A DNA stretch of 64,000 nucleotides, taken from the NCBI GenBank assembly GCA_023411645.1, contig JAEYON010000006.1, positions 1 through 64,000 on the forward strand, in the 5' to 3' direction. Below are positions 62,600 to 64,000 of this stretch, in pieces (the first letter of the stretch is position 1; each line of letters begins with the position of its first letter). The stretch comes from Bacillota bacterium (GTDB lineage Bacteria > Bacillota > Clostridia > Acetivibrionales > DTU013). The notes below the pieces were generated by a model. That model did no database searches. It saw only the letters and a program-made list of their open reading frames with translations, and was not told the DNA's origin. The position numbers and the translations under genes were made by a program.

Positions 62600-63328
62600 T
62601 TATTGTGAGACCTTATTTTCAGTCTTTTCCTTCACTTCAAAGCCCTGTTCGCTGCCAAGCATCGCTTCCGCTCTGGCCAGAGCCCTTTCCCTGGCAGAGT
62701 TCATATCAAGCCTCTTGAGCTTCAAATCCATGTTAGTGTCGCCAAGGGACTCAACAGCGTTTGCACGGGCTGTCTTTTTGTTGACCAGATTCCTTGCTCT
62801 CTCCATACTCTCATTAACACTGCCGACCGTATTGGTCCTGGATGTATATTTAGCATTGACAGAGTTGATATTTTCTCTGAGCTGAGCCATTTTCGCCTGT
62901 GATTTTAAGGTCTTCAGCTCGTTGAGCTTGGCTGACATTTCGGATTCAAAGATCTTGTAATCCTCTCTGATCTTTGTCACTTCTGCCATTGCAGTATCAT
63001 AAGTCGTCTTATGCACTTCATAGGTAGCCTGGTATTCTTCCTCCTGCATCAGCAATTCGACAAGCAGCTCCCTGTCGCCCTGTTTCTGAGCAGCTTCTGC
63101 CCTAGCCTTGACCGTGGCTAGATTCTTTTCCGCATTTCTCATCTCGATCTTGATCAGTTCCGCGTTGGTCTGAATCTCAAGTATCTGTTGCTCCGCTTCT
63201 TTTCTTGCTCTGTCGATCTGCATTTTTATGTCCTCAAATAACAGCTCGGGATTGTTTTCTTCCATGCCACCCAACAGGCTTCCGAAAAATCCTCTGATCA
63301 ATGCTCCCAATCTACTGAAAAATCCCAT
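62600..63328 (-). CDS. PspA/IM30 family protein
   Basis: A 242-residue protein of the PspA/Vipp1 family. An amphipathic N-terminus (MGFFSRLGALIRGFFGSLL) is followed by long coiled-coil helices (about 30-215) with the family's ALA-rich pattern and a short charged tail. PspA proteins polymerise on damaged membranes and belong to the ESCRT-III superfamily. The ATG at 63328 is eight bases from AAGGAGG; the ATG at 63334 is too close. An AAA+ ATPase gene upstream and the coiled-coil membrane protein downstream make a three-gene unit. Confidence 0.85.
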   Translation of the reverse strand: MGFFSRLGALIRGFFGSLLGGMEENNPELLFEDIKMQIDRARKEAEQQILEIQTNAELIKIEMRNAEKNLATVKARAEAAQKQGDRELLVELLMQEEEYQATYEVHKTTYDTAMAEVTKIREDYKIFESEMSAKLNELKTLKSQAKMAQLRENINSVNAKYTSRTNTVGSVNESMERARNLVNKKTARANAVESLGDTNMDLKLKRLDMNSARERALARAEAMLGSEQGFEVKEKTENKVSQ

Positions 63329-63421
63329 TATCATAGCCTCCTTGTAAAAATTTAGTGCCCATCACCTGTATATCATTAATTTATAATAAATACTGAACGA
63401 TGTAAAGCGAATTTCCCCCAC

Positions 63422-64000
63422 TCATCTTTCTATGGACAGGTTTTTTGTATCCAGCAAGCCCCTATACTTTTCAGGCAGTAAGTCCTTGTCGTCACATTCC
63501 TCGATGGCCAGCATCGTCATAAACTGTATCTGCTGCGTACTTGGCCTGCATTTATCGATGGCTTTGCTGAGTATCTCCGCCGTAAGTGTAGTACCGTCCT
63601 TCTCATCCTCATTGGCCAGTTCATAAGCTTTCCTTACAACCGTTTCGATCTCCGCGCCGGTATAATTCTCGGTTCCCTCGGCAAAGGACGTGAAGTCATT
63701 AACATCCGTCTCAAATCCGTATTTTTTAATAATAATCCTGAATATGTCGGAACGTTCCTGCGCATCCGGCAGAAGAATCGGAATTTTCTTATCAAACCTC
63801 CCTGCCCTTTTCAGCGCAGGATCTATTAGATCCGGTCTATTCGTGGCCGCAATGAAAATAACTTTGCCTCTATTATTTGTATTACCGGTAAACTGTAAAA
63901 ATTCGCTGAATATATTCCTACTCACACCGCTGTCTCCGCTGTCGCCCCTTTTGAATGCAGTATCAATTTCGTCTACAAATACAATAACCGGATGCTGCGA
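63422..64000 (-). CDS. AAA+ ATPase, Vps4/FtsH-like core (5' end beyond the window)
   Basis: The 5' part lies outside the window. The visible 192 residues include Walker B VIVFVDEID, the sensor and second region of homology IAATNRPDLIDPALKRAGRFD with two arginine-finger positions, and a C-terminal helical lid (GAEIETVVRKAYELA). The SRH is of the classic AAA type found in FtsH, Vps4 and Cdc48, and no FtsH protease motif follows before the stop. It lies 93 bases before the PspA-type gene, and may remodel it. Subfamily cannot be fixed without the missing N-terminus. Confidence 0.8.
   Translation of the reverse strand, partial: SQHPVIVFVDEIDTAFKRGDSGDSGVSRNIFSEFLQFTGNTNNRGKVIFIAATNRPDLIDPALKRAGRFDKKIPILLPDAQERSDIFRIIIKKYGFETDVNDFTSFAEGTENYTGAEIETVVRKAYELANEDEKDGTTLTAEILSKAIDKCRPSTQQIQFMTMLAIEECDDKDLLPEKYRGLLDTKNLSIER

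Noticed and set aside
1..64000. CRISPR arrays, insertion sequences, prophage or integrase genes
   Set aside because: No direct-repeat array, transposase or phage gene was found in any frame.

Overview
The window looks like a chromosome segment from an endospore-forming, flagellated, S-layer-bearing member of the Clostridia (Bacillota) of medium GC. The signs are a GerA-type germinant receptor, YabG, SleB/YpeB, and the block ywmB-murA-spoIID-spoIIQ-spoIIID-mbl-flhO-flhP, which keeps the Bacillus subtilis gene order. Large S-layer-homology (SLH) proteins and an Fe-S aldo/keto reductase also fit an anaerobe. No insertion sequence, prophage, CRISPR array or rRNA operon was seen. Genus cannot be fixed from this sequence alone.

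Layout. 0.2-6.1 kb (minus): gerAA-gerAB-gerAC, then a condensation-fold acyltransferase and a zinc-ribbon DUF6320 membrane protein. 6.2-9.4 kb (minus): a corrinoid ABC importer (btuF-btuC-btuD) behind a cobalamin riboswitch with a terminator. 9.4-12.5 kb: a TipA-like MerR regulator with its own operator, an unrecognised 600-residue protein, and a small ACT-like regulator. 12.7-17.6 kb (plus): trpE-trpG-trpD-trpC-trpF without trpBA. 17.6-20.7 kb (plus): a thioredoxin/thioredoxin-reductase fusion, a cytidylate-kinase-like protein and yabG. 20.9-25.7 kb: a YcdB/SLH protein, a YkgJ-type cysteine-cluster protein, a phosphodiester glycosidase and a FlgJ-like protein. 25.7-33.7 kb (minus): flhP, flhO, mbl, spoIIID, spoIIQ, spoIID, murA, ywmB. 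33.9-43.0 kb (minus): two giant fibronectin/SLH surface proteins. 43.1-51.0 kb: a shikimate-kinase-like protein, a small membrane protein, a GGDEF/EAL protein, glutamate dehydrogenase, an aldo/keto reductase, an acetyltransferase and tRNA-Arg(ACG). 51.2-53.2 kb (plus): a DnaD-like protein and a DnaC/DnaI-like loader. 53.3-61.4 kb (minus): a DUF342 protein, acpS, YhaO/YhaN-type nuclease and ATPase, a degenerate NlpC/P60 lipoprotein, sleB and ypeB. 61.7-64.0 kb (minus): an AAA+ ATPase cut by the window edge, a PspA/IM30 protein and a two-TM coiled-coil protein.

The strongest regulatory find is in the trp operon. The trpE leader has eleven slots at an exact 5-nt period, nine of them GAG, and a hairpin that can hide the trpE ribosome-binding site. 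A second run of GAG/TAG triplets covers the trpD ribosome-binding site. This is the layout expected of TRAP (MtrB) control. Other points of interest are a DnaA-box cluster far from any replication gene, a PspA plus Vps4-like AAA pair resembling an ESCRT module, two genes whose conserved N-termini lack a normal start codon, an NlpC/P60 protein without catalytic residues, an inverted repeat that could hide the ywmB ribosome-binding site, and recognisable sigma-F and sigma-E type promoters before spoIIQ, spoIID and spoIIID.
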